Shown: positions 26,057 to 35,310, numbered from the stretch's first letter. The stretch is DNA of 64,000 nt from Geomonas oryzae (GCF_004117875.1 NZ_RAHW01000001.1:186001-250000); one strand, 5' to 3'. Numbers and translations are program-made. The notes: generated from the sequence alone by a model not told the origin.

Positions 26057-26350
26057 ATGAGGTTCGATTGGGATGACAGAAAAGGCGCGTTAAACCTGGC
26101 GAAGCATGGCTGCGACTTTGCCGACGCTGCTGAGATCTTTCTGGGAAACCACCTCGAGATCAGGGATGAACGCAGAGACTATGGGGAACCCCGCTTCATT
26201 GTCATGGGCTACATCAAAAACCGCGTCATGGTTGCTGTGTACGCTTGCAGGGGCACCGACACGATACGGATAATTTCACTGAGAAAGGCGAACAATCGTG
26301 AAAAAGAGAGATTCGAAAGCACCGTCGCCAACAGACTGGGCAAGAGTTGA
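26057..26350 (+). CDS. brnT: BrnT-family toxin (ribonuclease of a type II toxin-antitoxin system)
   Basis: The product is 97 aa from the ATG at 26057. The family hallmarks are the start MRFDWDDRKGALNLAKHGCDF, AAEIFLG, RDERRDYGEPRFIVMGYIKNR and the end TIRIISLRKANNREKERFES. BrnT has a RelE/ParE-like fold and cleaves RNA; free toxin stops growth and is neutralised by BrnA. GAGG precedes the ATG, but with the promoter at 26018-26046 the transcript may start after it, making it almost leaderless. It overlaps the antitoxin gene by 53 bp, with the toxin first, as is usual for brnTA. Confidence 0.92.
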   Translation: MRFDWDDRKGALNLAKHGCDFADAAEIFLGNHLEIRDERRDYGEPRFIVMGYIKNRVMVAVYACRGTDTIRIISLRKANNREKERFESTVANRLGKS

Positions 26351-26603
26351 TGCGATCAGAGACGAGGAAATCGACTACTCGGACATTCCGGAACTGGGAG
26401 ACGATTTCTTCGAGAAGGCTACCTTGACCCCCGCCAAGCAGGCCATCACGATACGGCTTGATTCCGACGTGGTGTTATGGCTCAAGGAAGGGGGGAAAGG
26501 GTATCAGACGCGGGCCAACCGGATCCTGCGCAGCGTGATGGAAGCACAGAGAAAGAGAGACGGCATGAGTGCGCCTTCCAAGAAAGGAACAGGGCCGTCC
26601 TGA
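26298..26603 (+). CDS. brnA: BrnA-family antitoxin
   Basis: The product is 101 aa with a GTG start inside the 3' end of brnT. BrnA hallmarks are the central DYSDIPELGDDFFEKATLTP segment (toxin-binding arm) and the C-terminal ribbon-helix-helix-like region KQAITIRLDSDVVLWLKEGGKGYQTRANRILRSVM, which binds DNA. It neutralises BrnT and represses the shared promoter. The C-terminal 12 residues (MSAPSKKGTGPS) are a basic tail beyond the usual end. Confidence 0.92.
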   Translation: MKKRDSKAPSPTDWARVDAIRDEEIDYSDIPELGDDFFEKATLTPAKQAITIRLDSDVVLWLKEGGKGYQTRANRILRSVMEAQRKRDGMSAPSKKGTGPS

Positions 26604-26799
26604 GTCCGACACCGACTCCATCCCCGTAGGCATTTTCCCTTTTAACACGGCGATTTGTCACATCATCCACGCATAAATGGCCCGCTTTGACAGAAAAATC
26701 CCCCGCCCCTTCCAAAATCACATTTTTTTAGCAGCGCAGCAGCAGTTTCTATGCTAGCCTTAATGCTATTTTTCAACCTGCGGAGGCAGTACCGGATTC

Positions 26800-27555
26800 A
26801 TGCAAAGCAAAACGATTGAGAAGATATTACAGGACGTGCGAGACGGTTCGGTGGACGTGGCGAACGCCCTGGAAAAACTGAAGCACCTCCCCTTCGAGGA
26901 CCTGGGCTGCGCCACGGTGGACCACCACCGCACGCTGCGCCAGGGCTTCCCTGAAGTCATCTTCGGACAGGGCAAGAGTATCCCCCAGATGCGCACCATC
27001 ATCCAGGCGCTGCTAGACAAGGGTGGCAACGTCCTCGCCACGCGGGTCAACCGCGCCAAGGGGGCGAAGCTCATGGAGTCCTTCCCCCAGGCGGTCTACC
27101 ATGCCGACGCGCGCGCGCTCACCATCGAGCAGCACCCGGTGGAGCGGCGCGGAAAGGGCAAGATACTCGTGGTCTGCGCCGGCACCTCCGACATCCCGGT
27201 GGCGGCCGAGGCGGTGCTGACCGCAGAGCTCATGGGGAACGAGGTGGAGAAGGTGTACGACGTGGGGGTCGCCGGACTGCACCGGCTGCTGGCGCGACGG
27301 GGCACGCTCGCCGAAGCCGCGGTGATCATCGTGGTGGCCGGCATGGAGGGGGCGCTCCCCTCAGTGGTGGGCGGACTCGTGGACAAACCGGTCATCGCCG
27401 TCCCGACCTCGGTAGGCTACGGCGCCTCCTTCGGCGGTGTCGCCGCCCTCTTGGGCATGCTGAACTCCTGCGCCGCCGGGGTGACCGTGGTGAACATTGA
27501 CAACGGCTTCGGGGCGGCCTACGCCGCGAGCCTCATGAACAGGGTGCACGGATGA
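26800..27555 (+). CDS. larB: LarB, pyridinium-3,5-biscarboxylic acid mononucleotide synthase
   Basis: LarB carboxylates and hydrolyses nicotinic acid adenine dinucleotide in the first step of the nickel-pincer nucleotide (NPN) cofactor used by lactate racemase and other LarA-family enzymes. The product is 251 aa, the usual length. The N-terminal part carries LGCATVDHHRTLRQGFPEVIFG; the C-terminal half is an AIR-carboxylase-like Rossmann domain (ILVVCAGTSDIPVAAEA, DVGVAGLHRLL, VVAGMEGALPSVVGG, VPTSVGYG). The GGAGG lies about 14 bases before the ATG, which is rather far. It overlaps larC by 4 bp. Confidence 0.93.
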   Translation: MQSKTIEKILQDVRDGSVDVANALEKLKHLPFEDLGCATVDHHRTLRQGFPEVIFGQGKSIPQMRTIIQALLDKGGNVLATRVNRAKGAKLMESFPQAVYHADARALTIEQHPVERRGKGKILVVCAGTSDIPVAAEAVLTAELMGNEVEKVYDVGVAGLHRLLARRGTLAEAAVIIVVAGMEGALPSVVGGLVDKPVIAVPTSVGYGASFGGVAALLGMLNSCAAGVTVVNIDNGFGAAYAASLMNRVHG

Positions 27556-28709
27556 GGGTTCTGTATTTCGACTGTTTCGCCGGTATCGCGGGCGACATGA
27601 CCGTGGCCGCCATGATCGAGCTAGGTCTTCCTCTCGAGACGCTGCAAAAGGAGCTCTCCGCGCTCCCGCTCTCGGGCTACACGCTGGAGTCGAAGAAGAC
27701 GGAGCGCCACGGCGTCGCCGGCACCTCCTTCAAGGTGACCTGCATCGAGGCGGACCAGCCGCACCGCCACTACAGCGGCATCGCCGCGATGATCGAGAAG
27801 TCCGGGCTGAAGCCCCGGGTGAAGGAGCTCGCCGGGCGCATCTTCCTGCGTCTCGCCCAGGCCGAGTCCGCCGTGCACGGCGTGCCGCTCGAGCGGGTGC
27901 ACTTCCACGAGGTGGGCGCCATCGACTCCATCGTCGACATCGTCGGTACCGCCATCGGCCTCGACTATCTGGGGATCGAGCGGGTCTGCGCCTCGGCGCT
28001 CCCCTACGGCCGCGGCTTCGTCAAGACGGCGCACGGCCTGCTCCCGGTCCCGGCACCTGCCACCGCAAGGCTCATGGAGGGGATTCCGGTCGGGCCCGAC
28101 ATCGGCGAAGGCGAACGGGTGACGCCGACCGGCGCTGCCATCGTCGCGGCACTCGCCGACGGCTTCGGTCCCCCTCCGGCCATGACCGTGAAGGGAACGG
28201 GCTACGGCGCGGGGGAGAAGGACTTTCCGGAACTGCCGAACCTGCTTCGCCTGGTGCTGGGTGAGGAAACGACGCCCGGGGCGGCGCAGGAGGTGCTGGT
28301 CCTTGAGACCCACATCGACGACATGCCCGCCGAGATCTTCGGTTTTCTGATGGAGCGGCTTTTGGAGGCGGGCGCCCTCGACGTCGCCTTCTCCCCTTTG
28401 CAGATGAAGAAGAACCGCCCGGGGACGAGGCTCACCGTGATAGCCAAGCCTGCCGACCTCGAACGCCTCTCCGGCATCGTGTTATCCGAGTCGAGCGCCA
28501 TCGGCCTTCGCTACTACCCGGCGCGCCGCATCGTGGCGCAGCGCCGCGTAGAGACCCGCGAGACCTCGGTCGGGCACGTCTCCGTCAAGGTGCTGGGGGA
28601 CGGGCGGGTGACGCCGGAATACGAATCGTGCCGGAGCGTCGCGCTGGAAAAGGGGATGCCGCTCATCGATGTCTACCGCATCGTGGAAAGGGAGTGCTGC
28701 AAGGGATGA
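27552..28709 (+). CDS. larC: LarC, nickel insertion protein (CTP-dependent cyclometallase)
   Basis: LarC inserts Ni into the dithiolated pincer nucleotide, the last step of NPN synthesis. The product is 385 aa in one uninterrupted frame, unlike Lactobacillus where larC1/larC2 need a frameshift. Visible features are the start YFDCFAGIAGDMTVAAMIELG, the His-rich VHFHEVGAIDSIVDIVG, PVPAPATARLMEGIP, VTPTGAAI, and the C-terminal LETHIDDMPAEIFGFLMERL with QMKKNRPGTRLTVI. It starts within the larB stop and its own stop overlaps pgpA (ATGA). LarA and LarE are not in this window. Confidence 0.93.
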   Translation: MRVLYFDCFAGIAGDMTVAAMIELGLPLETLQKELSALPLSGYTLESKKTERHGVAGTSFKVTCIEADQPHRHYSGIAAMIEKSGLKPRVKELAGRIFLRLAQAESAVHGVPLERVHFHEVGAIDSIVDIVGTAIGLDYLGIERVCASALPYGRGFVKTAHGLLPVPAPATARLMEGIPVGPDIGEGERVTPTGAAIVAALADGFGPPPAMTVKGTGYGAGEKDFPELPNLLRLVLGEETTPGAAQEVLVLETHIDDMPAEIFGFLMERLLEAGALDVAFSPLQMKKNRPGTRLTVIAKPADLERLSGIVLSESSAIGLRYYPARRIVAQRRVETRETSVGHVSVKVLGDGRVTPEYESCRSVALEKGMPLIDVYRIVERECCKG

Positions 28710-29158
28710 AAAAATTCGTAATCGTTTCCGCCACCTGGTTCGGCACCGGCTTCGCCCCCTTCGCCTCGGGGACGGTCGGGACCCTGGGGGCGATCCCTTT
28801 CTTCCTGCTTCTCTCGCGCATGCCGCTGTCGCTCTACCTTCTGACCACGGCGGCCTTCACCCTCTTCGCCTGCTGGGCCGCCGGTTTCGGTGAGGAGCTT
28901 TGGGGCGAGCACGACTCCGGAAAGATCGTCATCGACGAGGTGGCGGGGTATCTCGTCACCATGATCGCGGTCCCCGCCACCTGGATCGGGGTTCTTACCG
29001 GCTTCGTCATGTTCCGCATCTTCGACATCCTGAAGCCGCAGCCGGCGCGCTGGTTCGACCGGTCGCTCAAAAACGGCTACGGCGTGGTGATGGACGACAT
29101 CGCGGCCGGCGTCTACGCCTGCGCCGCGACGCACCTCGTCCTGAGGTTACTGCCGTGA
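28706..29158 (+). CDS. pgpA: Phosphatidylglycerophosphatase A
   Basis: The enzyme dephosphorylates phosphatidylglycerol phosphate in the inner membrane, giving phosphatidylglycerol. The product is 150 aa from the ATG that overlaps the larC stop. PgpA motifs are GFAPFASGTVGTLGAIP, GKIVIDEVAGYLV, FRIFDILKPQPARWFD and GYGVVMDDIAAGVYA, with three to four TM helices between them. Its stop overlaps the GTG of cinA, as is common for pgpA-cinA pairs. Confidence 0.93.
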   Translation: MKKFVIVSATWFGTGFAPFASGTVGTLGAIPFFLLLSRMPLSLYLLTTAAFTLFACWAAGFGEELWGEHDSGKIVIDEVAGYLVTMIAVPATWIGVLTGFVMFRIFDILKPQPARWFDRSLKNGYGVVMDDIAAGVYACAATHLVLRLLP

Positions 29159-30381
29159 GAGTCGCCATCCTCTCCATAGGCGACGAACTCCTCACCGGCG
29201 AGGTGGTGGACACCAACGCGGCCCACATCGCGGACCGGCTCTATGACGGCGGCGCGCGCGTTTTCCGGCATGTCACCGTCCCGGACGACGAGGATGCCAT
29301 CGTCGAGGCGATCGTCGAGCTTGCCGGGTCAAGCGACGCGGTGATCGCCACCGGCGGGTTAGGCCCCACCCCCGACGACTACACGGCGCAGGCGGCGGCC
29401 CGTGCTGCGGGGGTACCGCTCGAGCTCTCGCAGGAGGCCCTCGACCATCTTGCCCGCTTCGAGGAGAGGATCGCCCGGCCGCTGCACCCGTCCAACCGGC
29501 GCCAGGCCCTTGTCCCGCACGGGTGCCGCCTGATTCCGAATCCGCTCGGCACCGCCTGCGGTTTCACGGTCGAGATCGGGGGGGCGGAGGTATCCTTCCT
29601 CCCCGGGGTCCCGTTCGAGATGGAGCGGATGCTCGCCGACACGATCCTTCCGGAGTTGGGGAAAAGGCTTCCGGCACCGTGGCGGCGGGTCACCCTGAAG
29701 CTTTTCGGCATCCCCGAGGCGGCCATTGCGGAGCGCCTGGAGGGGGCCCTCTCCGAGAACGGACCGGTGCAGCTCGCCTACTGCGTCAAATACCCGGAGA
29801 TCCACGTGATCCTGCGGGCCGCGGCAGCGGACGCGGCGCTTCTCGACAAAACGGCGGCTGCGGTGCGTGAGCGCCTCGCGGAGTTCCTTTTTGCCGAGGA
29901 CGGCGACACCATGGATGAAGTGCTCGCACGGCTTTTCAGGGAGAAGAAGGTGACGCTATCACTCGCCGAATCCTGCACCGGCGGGATGATCGCCTCCCGG
30001 GTCACCGCCATGGCCGGGAGCTCCGCGTACTTCCTCGAGGGGAACGTGACCTACAGCAACGCCGCGAAGACCCGCATGCTCGGCGTGCCGGCCGAGCTGA
30101 TTGAAAAGCACGGCGCGGTCAGCGCGGAAGTGGCGCGCGCCATGGCCGAAGGGGCGCGACTGGCCGCGGGGAGCGACCTCGCCGTTTCGGTGACCGGCAT
30201 CGCCGGACCCGACGGCGGCACCGCGGAGAAGCCGGTCGGCACCGTGTACATAGGCATCGCCGACGCTGCCCGATGCCGCGCCGAACGTTTCAATTTCCAG
30301 GGAGACCGGACCCGCGTCCGCTCCATAACCACCTTTACCGCACTGGATTGGCTGCGCAGACACCTCCTCACCCTCCATTAG
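29155..30381 (+). CDS. cinA: CinA, competence/damage-inducible family (NMN amidase / ADP-ribose pyrophosphatase)
   Basis: The product is 408 aa. The GTG at 29155 overlaps the pgpA stop by 4 bp. The N-terminal MoCF-biosynthesis-like domain (about 1-170) begins VAILSIGDELLTGEVVDTNA and has ATGGLGPTPDDYT. The C-terminal CinA/PncC domain (about 250-400) shows LSLAESCTGGMIASRVTAM, FLEGNVTYSNAAKTRMLGV, and VSVTGIAGPDGGTAEKPVGT, the nicotinamide-mononucleotide deamidase signature. It recycles NMN into NAD synthesis. In many bacteria cinA is next to recA; here one histidine kinase gene (30429-32402) and an intergenic repeat come between. Confidence 0.92.
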   Translation: MRVAILSIGDELLTGEVVDTNAAHIADRLYDGGARVFRHVTVPDDEDAIVEAIVELAGSSDAVIATGGLGPTPDDYTAQAAARAAGVPLELSQEALDHLARFEERIARPLHPSNRRQALVPHGCRLIPNPLGTACGFTVEIGGAEVSFLPGVPFEMERMLADTILPELGKRLPAPWRRVTLKLFGIPEAAIAERLEGALSENGPVQLAYCVKYPEIHVILRAAAADAALLDKTAAAVRERLAEFLFAEDGDTMDEVLARLFREKKVTLSLAESCTGGMIASRVTAMAGSSAYFLEGNVTYSNAAKTRMLGVPAELIEKHGAVSAEVARAMAEGARLAAGSDLAVSVTGIAGPDGGTAEKPVGTVYIGIADAARCRAERFNFQGDRTRVRSITTFTALDWLRRHLLTLH

Positions 30382-30428
30382 CTAACGGCCGCCCCAGGCG
30401 TGCCATCACACCCTCCAGGGGGATCGCC

Positions 30429-32402
30429 GTGCACTTTGCACCGCTCCTACTCATAGTGGCCTGCGAACTGCTGCTCCTTTCGATCGAGCAGTACACGCCG
30501 CTGCCCGGGTGGCTCCACTTCAGCGTCTCGGTGTCGCTGGCGACGGTGCTCCTTTGCTTCGTGGCGCTTTTCAGGCAGCGCCAGACGAGCATGGTGGACG
30601 GGCTGCGCCGCGAGATCGACGAGATGCAGCAGGAGGCGCACAAGAGCGCCCGGCGCTACAAGAGCCTCCTCGAGGGTGCGGGCAACGCGATCTTCATCTT
30701 CAACGTGAAGACCGGGCTGCTGCAGGAAGAAAACCGCCTGGGGCGTGAGCTGATCGGCTTTACCAAGGAGGAGCTCGCCTCCATGGAGGTGCGTGACATC
30801 TTCGCCCCTTCCGAACACGACCGGCTGCGCACCTTCATCTACCAGCTCGTGCGCCAGGGGAAGGCGGACTGGGACTGCGCCCAGATGAGGAGAAAGGACG
30901 GCTCCCTCTTCATGGGCGAGATAAACGCCCGCCTCATCGACCTCGGCGACGAGCAGGTGGCGCACTGTCTTTTGCGCGACATCACGGAAAAGCGGCGCAC
31001 CGAGCACGAGATCTGGCAGAGAAACCGCGAGCTCTCCATCCTCAACAACATGCTCGCCGGCATGAGCCAGGGGACCGACCTGAAGACGGTGCAGGAGGAG
31101 ACCCTCCTGGAGCTGATGGAGCGCTTCCAGGCCGAGGGAGGGACGCTGCACATCTCCACGCCGGAGGCCCCCTCCCCCGCACTTTGCGCGTCGAGAGAGG
31201 CCTCCGCCGAACTCGAGCGGGTGATCATGGAGAGCGTGGAGGGTGACCCGGAACGGTTGCGCGAAGTCCGCGTCGCGCCGCTTGCCGATGCCTGCAACGG
31301 CTGGGGGAGCCTCACCTCTATACCGATCCGCTCGCAGGAGCGCCTTTTGGGCTTCATCCATCTCATCCACCGCGTCCCGCACAACTACGGCCCGAAGGAG
31401 CTCCGCTTCCTCGAGAGCGTCGGCAGGCAGATGGGGAACATCATCGAGCAGGTCCGGCTCTTCGACGAGCTCAAGTGGAAGAGCGAGGAGCTGCTCCGCT
31501 CGCACCGGCTTTTGGAGAAAAGCAGCCACAGTCTTTCCCTCTCCGAGACGAAACTCAAACAAAACCTCGCCCTCATCGAGCAGGCGCACCAGGAGCAGAC
31601 CCGCCTGGATCGCATGAAGAACCAGTTTCTCGGGATGGTTTCCCACGAGTTCAACACGCCGCTTACGAGCATCGTCGCCGGCGTCGACCACCTGCTGCAG
31701 CAGGAATGGGTCTCACAGGAAGACGCCTGCCAGGTGCTCGAGATGGTACGCGACGGGAGCCTGCGCCTGAAGGCGCTGGTCGCCGATCTTTTGAAGCTGA
31801 TCAAGCTCGAGGCGCGCCGGGAGGGACTCGAGACGAGCGCCATCCACCTGCGCCTGCTGCTCGAAAATCTCCTGGACCAGCTCCAGCCGCTCTTCGAGGA
31901 GCGCGGGCAGGCGATCACCCTGCGCGACCTCGATCATCTCCCCTTCTTCCAGGGGGACTGCACCTACCTGGAGCGGGTCTTCTACGAGCTTTTGCTGAAC
32001 GCGATCCGCTTCAGCCCCGAAGGGGGCGAGATCGTGGTGACCGGCCGCGTCGTCGACCACGAGGCCCTCTCGGTGCGCTCCGGCACGCTCACCCGCTTCA
32101 ACCCCGAGTTCCTGAGGCGCTGCGGCGAGCGCTGCTATCTGGAGGTCGAGGTGCGCGACGGCGGCATCGGCATACCGCTGGACGAGCAGCAGCGGGTCTT
32201 CGAGATCTTCTACGAGGTCGGCGAGATCCGGCACCACTCGAGCGGGCGGCGGCAGGGACGCGGGGCCGGGCTCGGCCTTGCCATCGTCAAGGGGATGGTC
32301 GAGGCCCACGGCGGCATGGTATGGGTGGAGAGCGGCGACGGGAGTTCCTTCTTCCTCGTGCTCCCGCTCGAGCAGGAACTTATCCAGCCGGCGCTGTTTT
32401 AG
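30429..32402 (+). CDS. Membrane sensor histidine kinase with PAS and GAF-like domains
   Basis: The product is 657 aa from the GTG at 30429, chosen for AGGGGG six bases upstream. Two TM helices (FAPLLLIVACELLLLS and FSVSVSLATVLLCFVALF) are joined by a short loop. A PAS domain follows (about 75-200; LLEGAGNAIFIFNVKTGLL), then a GAF-like segment (about 210-355), a coiled coil, and HisKA with FLGMVSHEFNTPLTSIVAGVDHLL. The HATPase domain has FYELLLNAIRFSPEGG, DGGIGIP and GLGLAIVKGMVEAHGG. There is no adjacent response regulator, so it is an orphan. It is probably cytosolic sensing; the signal is unknown. Confidence 0.88.
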   Translation: MHFAPLLLIVACELLLLSIEQYTPLPGWLHFSVSVSLATVLLCFVALFRQRQTSMVDGLRREIDEMQQEAHKSARRYKSLLEGAGNAIFIFNVKTGLLQEENRLGRELIGFTKEELASMEVRDIFAPSEHDRLRTFIYQLVRQGKADWDCAQMRRKDGSLFMGEINARLIDLGDEQVAHCLLRDITEKRRTEHEIWQRNRELSILNNMLAGMSQGTDLKTVQEETLLELMERFQAEGGTLHISTPEAPSPALCASREASAELERVIMESVEGDPERLREVRVAPLADACNGWGSLTSIPIRSQERLLGFIHLIHRVPHNYGPKELRFLESVGRQMGNIIEQVRLFDELKWKSEELLRSHRLLEKSSHSLSLSETKLKQNLALIEQAHQEQTRLDRMKNQFLGMVSHEFNTPLTSIVAGVDHLLQQEWVSQEDACQVLEMVRDGSLRLKALVADLLKLIKLEARREGLETSAIHLRLLLENLLDQLQPLFEERGQAITLRDLDHLPFFQGDCTYLERVFYELLLNAIRFSPEGGEIVVTGRVVDHEALSVRSGTLTRFNPEFLRRCGERCYLEVEVRDGGIGIPLDEQQRVFEIFYEVGEIRHHSSGRRQGRGAGLGLAIVKGMVEAHGGMVWVESGDGSSFFLVLPLEQELIQPALF

Positions 32403-32405
32403 AAG

Positions 32406-32541
32406 ACGTTCTACGTTCTACGTTCTACGTTCTACGTTGGAGGCTCCTGGGGCAAGCGCGCAGAAAAATGAATGTCCCCGTCAGGCTGAACCCCGGGCTT
32501 TTAAGGTTTCAACGTAGAACGTAGAACATAGAACGTAGAAC
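32406..32541. repeat. Intergenic inverted array of TTCTACG heptamers (copy 1)
   Basis: The left arm (32406-32438) is a tandem run of TTCTACG units; the right arm (32511-32541) is the reverse complement run of CGTAGAA units with one variant. The 72 bp between are unique. The arms can form a long hairpin in DNA or RNA. It lies between the histidine kinase gene and recA. A second copy lies between argB and argD. Confidence 0.85.
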
Positions 32542-32643
32542 TTGCCCTTGAACCTTGCGTTTGCGGTTTTACTTGTGCTATGTGTGATTGGCTGAAAAAC
32601 CAGACCCAAAAACCGCCTGGAAAGGCGAAGGAGATATAAAACG

Positions 32644-33657
32644 ATGCTCGATAAGGAAAAAGCGGAAAAGGCCCTGGACCTGGCGATGAGCCAGATCGAA
32701 AAACAGTTCGGTAAGGGGGCCATCATGAGGCTCGGCAACGAGGAGGCGCTCCCCGACGTGGCGGCCATCCCGACCGGCTCCCTCTCCCTGGACCTCGCAC
32801 TCGGGGTGGGGGGCGTCCCCCGCGGCCGCGTCATCGAGATCTTCGGACCGGAATCCTCGGGCAAGACCACCCTCGCCCTGCACGTCATCGCCGAGGCCCA
32901 GAAACTGGGCGGCATCGCGGCCTTCGTCGACGCGGAGCACGCCCTCGACATCGGCTACGCCAGAAAGCTCGGCGTGAAGACCGACGACCTCCTCGTCTCG
33001 CAGCCCGACACCGGCGAGCAGGCGCTTGAGATCGCCGAGACCCTGGTGCGCTCCGGCGCCATCGACGTCCTCGTCGTCGACTCCGTCGCCGCCCTGGTCC
33101 CGAAGGCCGAGATCGAGGGGGACATGGGCGACTCGCACATGGGCCTGCAGGCACGCCTCATGTCCCAGGCGCTCAGGAAACTCACCGGCATCATCTCCAA
33201 GTCGAACTGCTGCGTCATCTTCATCAACCAGATCAGGATGAAGATCGGCGTCATGTTCGGCAACCCGGAGACCACCACCGGCGGCAACGCCCTCAAGTTC
33301 TACGCCTCGGTGCGCATGGACATCAGGAAGATCGCGGCGCTCAAGCAGGGCAACGACATGATCGGCTCGAGAACCCGCGTCAAGGTGGTCAAGAACAAGG
33401 TGGCCCCCCCGTTCAAAGAGGTCGAATTCGACATCCTCTACGGCGAGGGTATCTCGAAGGAAGGGGACGTTCTCGACCTCGCCGTGGAACGCAACGTCGT
33501 CGAGAAGAGCGGCGCATGGTTCTCCTACGGCAAGGAGCGCATCGGCCAGGGGCGCGAGAATTCCCGACTGTTCCTCAAGGAGCACCCGGAGATCCTCGCC
33601 GAGATCAGGGAAAAACTCACCGCACCGCAACAAGACGCCGCGTCCGGCGCAGCCTAA
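32644..33657 (+). CDS. recA: Recombinase RecA
   Basis: RecA forms the presynaptic filament on ssDNA, catalyses strand exchange and triggers LexA cleavage. The product is 337 aa with AAGGAG before the ATG. Walker A is GPESSGKTT (residues 68-76); other features are [29 protein letters not shown] (Walker B region), the [21 protein letters not shown]2 loop and a short C-terminal tail. No clear LexA box is visible upstream. It is followed 3 bp later by pilT and then recX, a Geobacter-type arrangement. Confidence 0.97.
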   Translation: MLDKEKAEKALDLAMSQIEKQFGKGAIMRLGNEEALPDVAAIPTGSLSLDLALGVGGVPRGRVIEIFGPESSGKTTLALHVIAEAQKLGGIAAFVDAEHALDIGYARKLGVKTDDLLVSQPDTGEQALEIAETLVRSGAIDVLVVDSVAALVPKAEIEGDMGDSHMGLQARLMSQALRKLTGIISKSNCCVIFINQIRMKIGVMFGNPETTTGGNALKFYASVRMDIRKIAALKQGNDMIGSRTRVKVVKNKVAPPFKEVEFDILYGEGISKEGDVLDLAVERNVVEKSGAWFSYGKERIGQGRENSRLFLKEHPEILAEIREKLTAPQQDAASGAA

Positions 33658-33660
33658 GCC

Positions 33661-34818
33661 ATGACCCTCAACGAGATCCTCGGCATAGCCATGAAGGCCA
33701 AGGGGTCCGACATCCACCTGAAGGCGGGGCTTCCCCCCATCGTCAGGATCGACGGATCCCTGCGCGCCATCCCCAACGCGGAACGCCTCTCCAGCGAGGC
33801 GGTCAGGAACATGGCGTTCTCCATCATGAACGATCGGCAGAAGCGGATCTTCGAAGAGAGCTACGAGGTCGACCTCTCGTACGGGGTCCCGGGGCTCGGG
33901 CGTTTCCGCGTCAACGCCTTCGCCCAGCGCGGCACGGTCGCCATGGTGCTGCGCGCCATCCCGATCGCCATCCCCACACTGGAAACGCTGAACCTTCCGC
34001 CGGTCCTTAAAAAGCTCGCCCTCGAGCAGCGCGGTCTGATCCTCGTCACCGGCACCACCGGAAGCGGCAAGTCCACGACGCTCGCCTCCATGATCGACTA
34101 CATAAACGAGCACCGGACCTGCAACATCATCACCATCGAGGACCCGGTCGAGTACCTGCACAAGGACAAGAAGAGCCTCATCAGCCAGCGCGAGGTCGGC
34201 TTCGACACGCTCACCTTCGGAAAGGCGCTCACCTCGGCCCTGCGGCAGGACCCGGACGTCATCCTCGTCGGCGAGATGCGTGACTACGAGACCATCGAGA
34301 CGGCACTCACCGCGGCCGAGACCGGGCACCTGGTGCTTTCCACCCTGCACACCCTGGACGCCGCCGAGACCGTGAACCGCGTCATCTCCGTCTTCCCCCC
34401 CTTCCACCAGAGGCAGGTGAGGATGCAGTTGGCCGGCATTCTGAGAGGGGTCATCTCGCAGCGCCTGGTGCCGCGCATGGACGGCAAGGGGCGCGTCCCC
34501 GCGGTCGAGGTCATGATCGGCACCGCCCGCATCAGGGACTGCATCGACGACAAGGAGAAGACGAAGCAGATCCCGGACGCCATCGCCCAGGGGCACACGA
34601 GCTACGGCATGCAGACCTTCGACCAGTCGCTCATGCAGCTTTTGACCAGGAAACTCATCACGTATGAAGAGGCCATGCGCCAGTCGAGCAACCCCGACGA
34701 CTTCGCCCTCAAGGTATCCGGCATCTCGTCCACCTCGGACTCCAACTGGGACACCTTCACCGACGAGGAAGCTCCGGCGGAGGGTGGCGACAAGGAGCTG
34801 GTCATCGAGAAGTACTAG
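33661..34818 (+). CDS. pilT: Twitching-motility retraction ATPase PilT
   Basis: The hexameric ATPase powers type IV pilus disassembly at the inner membrane base. The product is 385 aa. An N-terminal PAS-like domain (MKAKGSDIHLKAGLPP) precedes the RecA-like ATPase: Walker A ILVTGTTGSGKSTTLA, Asp box ITIEDPVEYL, Walker B RQDPDVILVGEMRD, and His box TGHLVLSTLHTLDAAETVNR, with the C-terminal AIRNLI position not clearly kept. The acidic tail (SSTSDSNWDTF to the end) is about 30 residues beyond the core. The gene sits between recA and recX with no real gaps, so it is co-transcribed with them. Confidence 0.95.
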   Translation: MTLNEILGIAMKAKGSDIHLKAGLPPIVRIDGSLRAIPNAERLSSEAVRNMAFSIMNDRQKRIFEESYEVDLSYGVPGLGRFRVNAFAQRGTVAMVLRAIPIAIPTLETLNLPPVLKKLALEQRGLILVTGTTGSGKSTTLASMIDYINEHRTCNIITIEDPVEYLHKDKKSLISQREVGFDTLTFGKALTSALRQDPDVILVGEMRDYETIETALTAAETGHLVLSTLHTLDAAETVNRVISVFPPFHQRQVRMQLAGILRGVISQRLVPRMDGKGRVPAVEVMIGTARIRDCIDDKEKTKQIPDAIAQGHTSYGMQTFDQSLMQLLTRKLITYEEAMRQSSNPDDFALKVSGISSTSDSNWDTFTDEEAPAEGGDKELVIEKY

Positions 34819-35280
34819 GTGCAGCGCGGCACGGCGCTCGACTGCTGCCTGCGGCTTCTGACCCTGCGCGACCACTCAGAGGCGGAGCTCAGAAAGAAGC
34901 TTTCCGGCAAGGGGTACGAGGAAGGGGAGAGCGAGGCGGCCGTGGCCCGGATGAAGGAACTGGGCTACCAGGACGACCTTCGCTTCGCGCGCGCCTTCGC
35001 CTCGTCGGCGCTTCGAAACGGGAAAGGGGTCGGCCCGCGGCTCAAGCTGGAACTAGCCAAGCGCGGCGTGTCCGGCTCCATCGTGAGCCAGGTGCTCGAA
35101 GAGCTTTCCGGCGAGTACAGCGAGCGGGAGCTCCTGGCGCAGACCATCGCGCGGCGCTATCCCGGTTTCGACCCCGCGACCGCGAGCGACAAGGAAAAGC
35201 GGCGCATCGTAGGCTACCTGCAGAGGAAAGGGTTCTCGCTCTCCGCGATCTTCAGAGAGCTGAGGGCGCAGGAGGATTGA
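34819..35280 (+). CDS. recX: Regulatory protein RecX
   Basis: RecX binds RecA filaments and limits their activity. The product is 153 aa with a GTG start directly after the pilT stop. It shows the three-helix repeats of the family: CLRLLTLRDHSEAELRKKLSGKGY, VARMKELGYQDDLRFARAFASS and LKLELAKRGVSGSIVSQVLEEL, ending KRRIVGYLQRKGFSLSAIFRELR. No canonical ribosome site is visible, which fits translational coupling to pilT. Confidence 0.93.
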   Translation: MQRGTALDCCLRLLTLRDHSEAELRKKLSGKGYEEGESEAAVARMKELGYQDDLRFARAFASSALRNGKGVGPRLKLELAKRGVSGSIVSQVLEELSGEYSERELLAQTIARRYPGFDPATASDKEKRRIVGYLQRKGFSLSAIFRELRAQED

Positions 35281-35310
35281 AAGGCGGGCATTATTTATTC
35301 GCCCAGTCCA

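Noticed and set aside
32560-32643. LexA box before recA
   Set aside because: I looked for the Geobacter-type GGTT-N2-C-N4-G-N3-ACC and the gamma-proteobacterial CTG-N10-CAG and found no convincing match.
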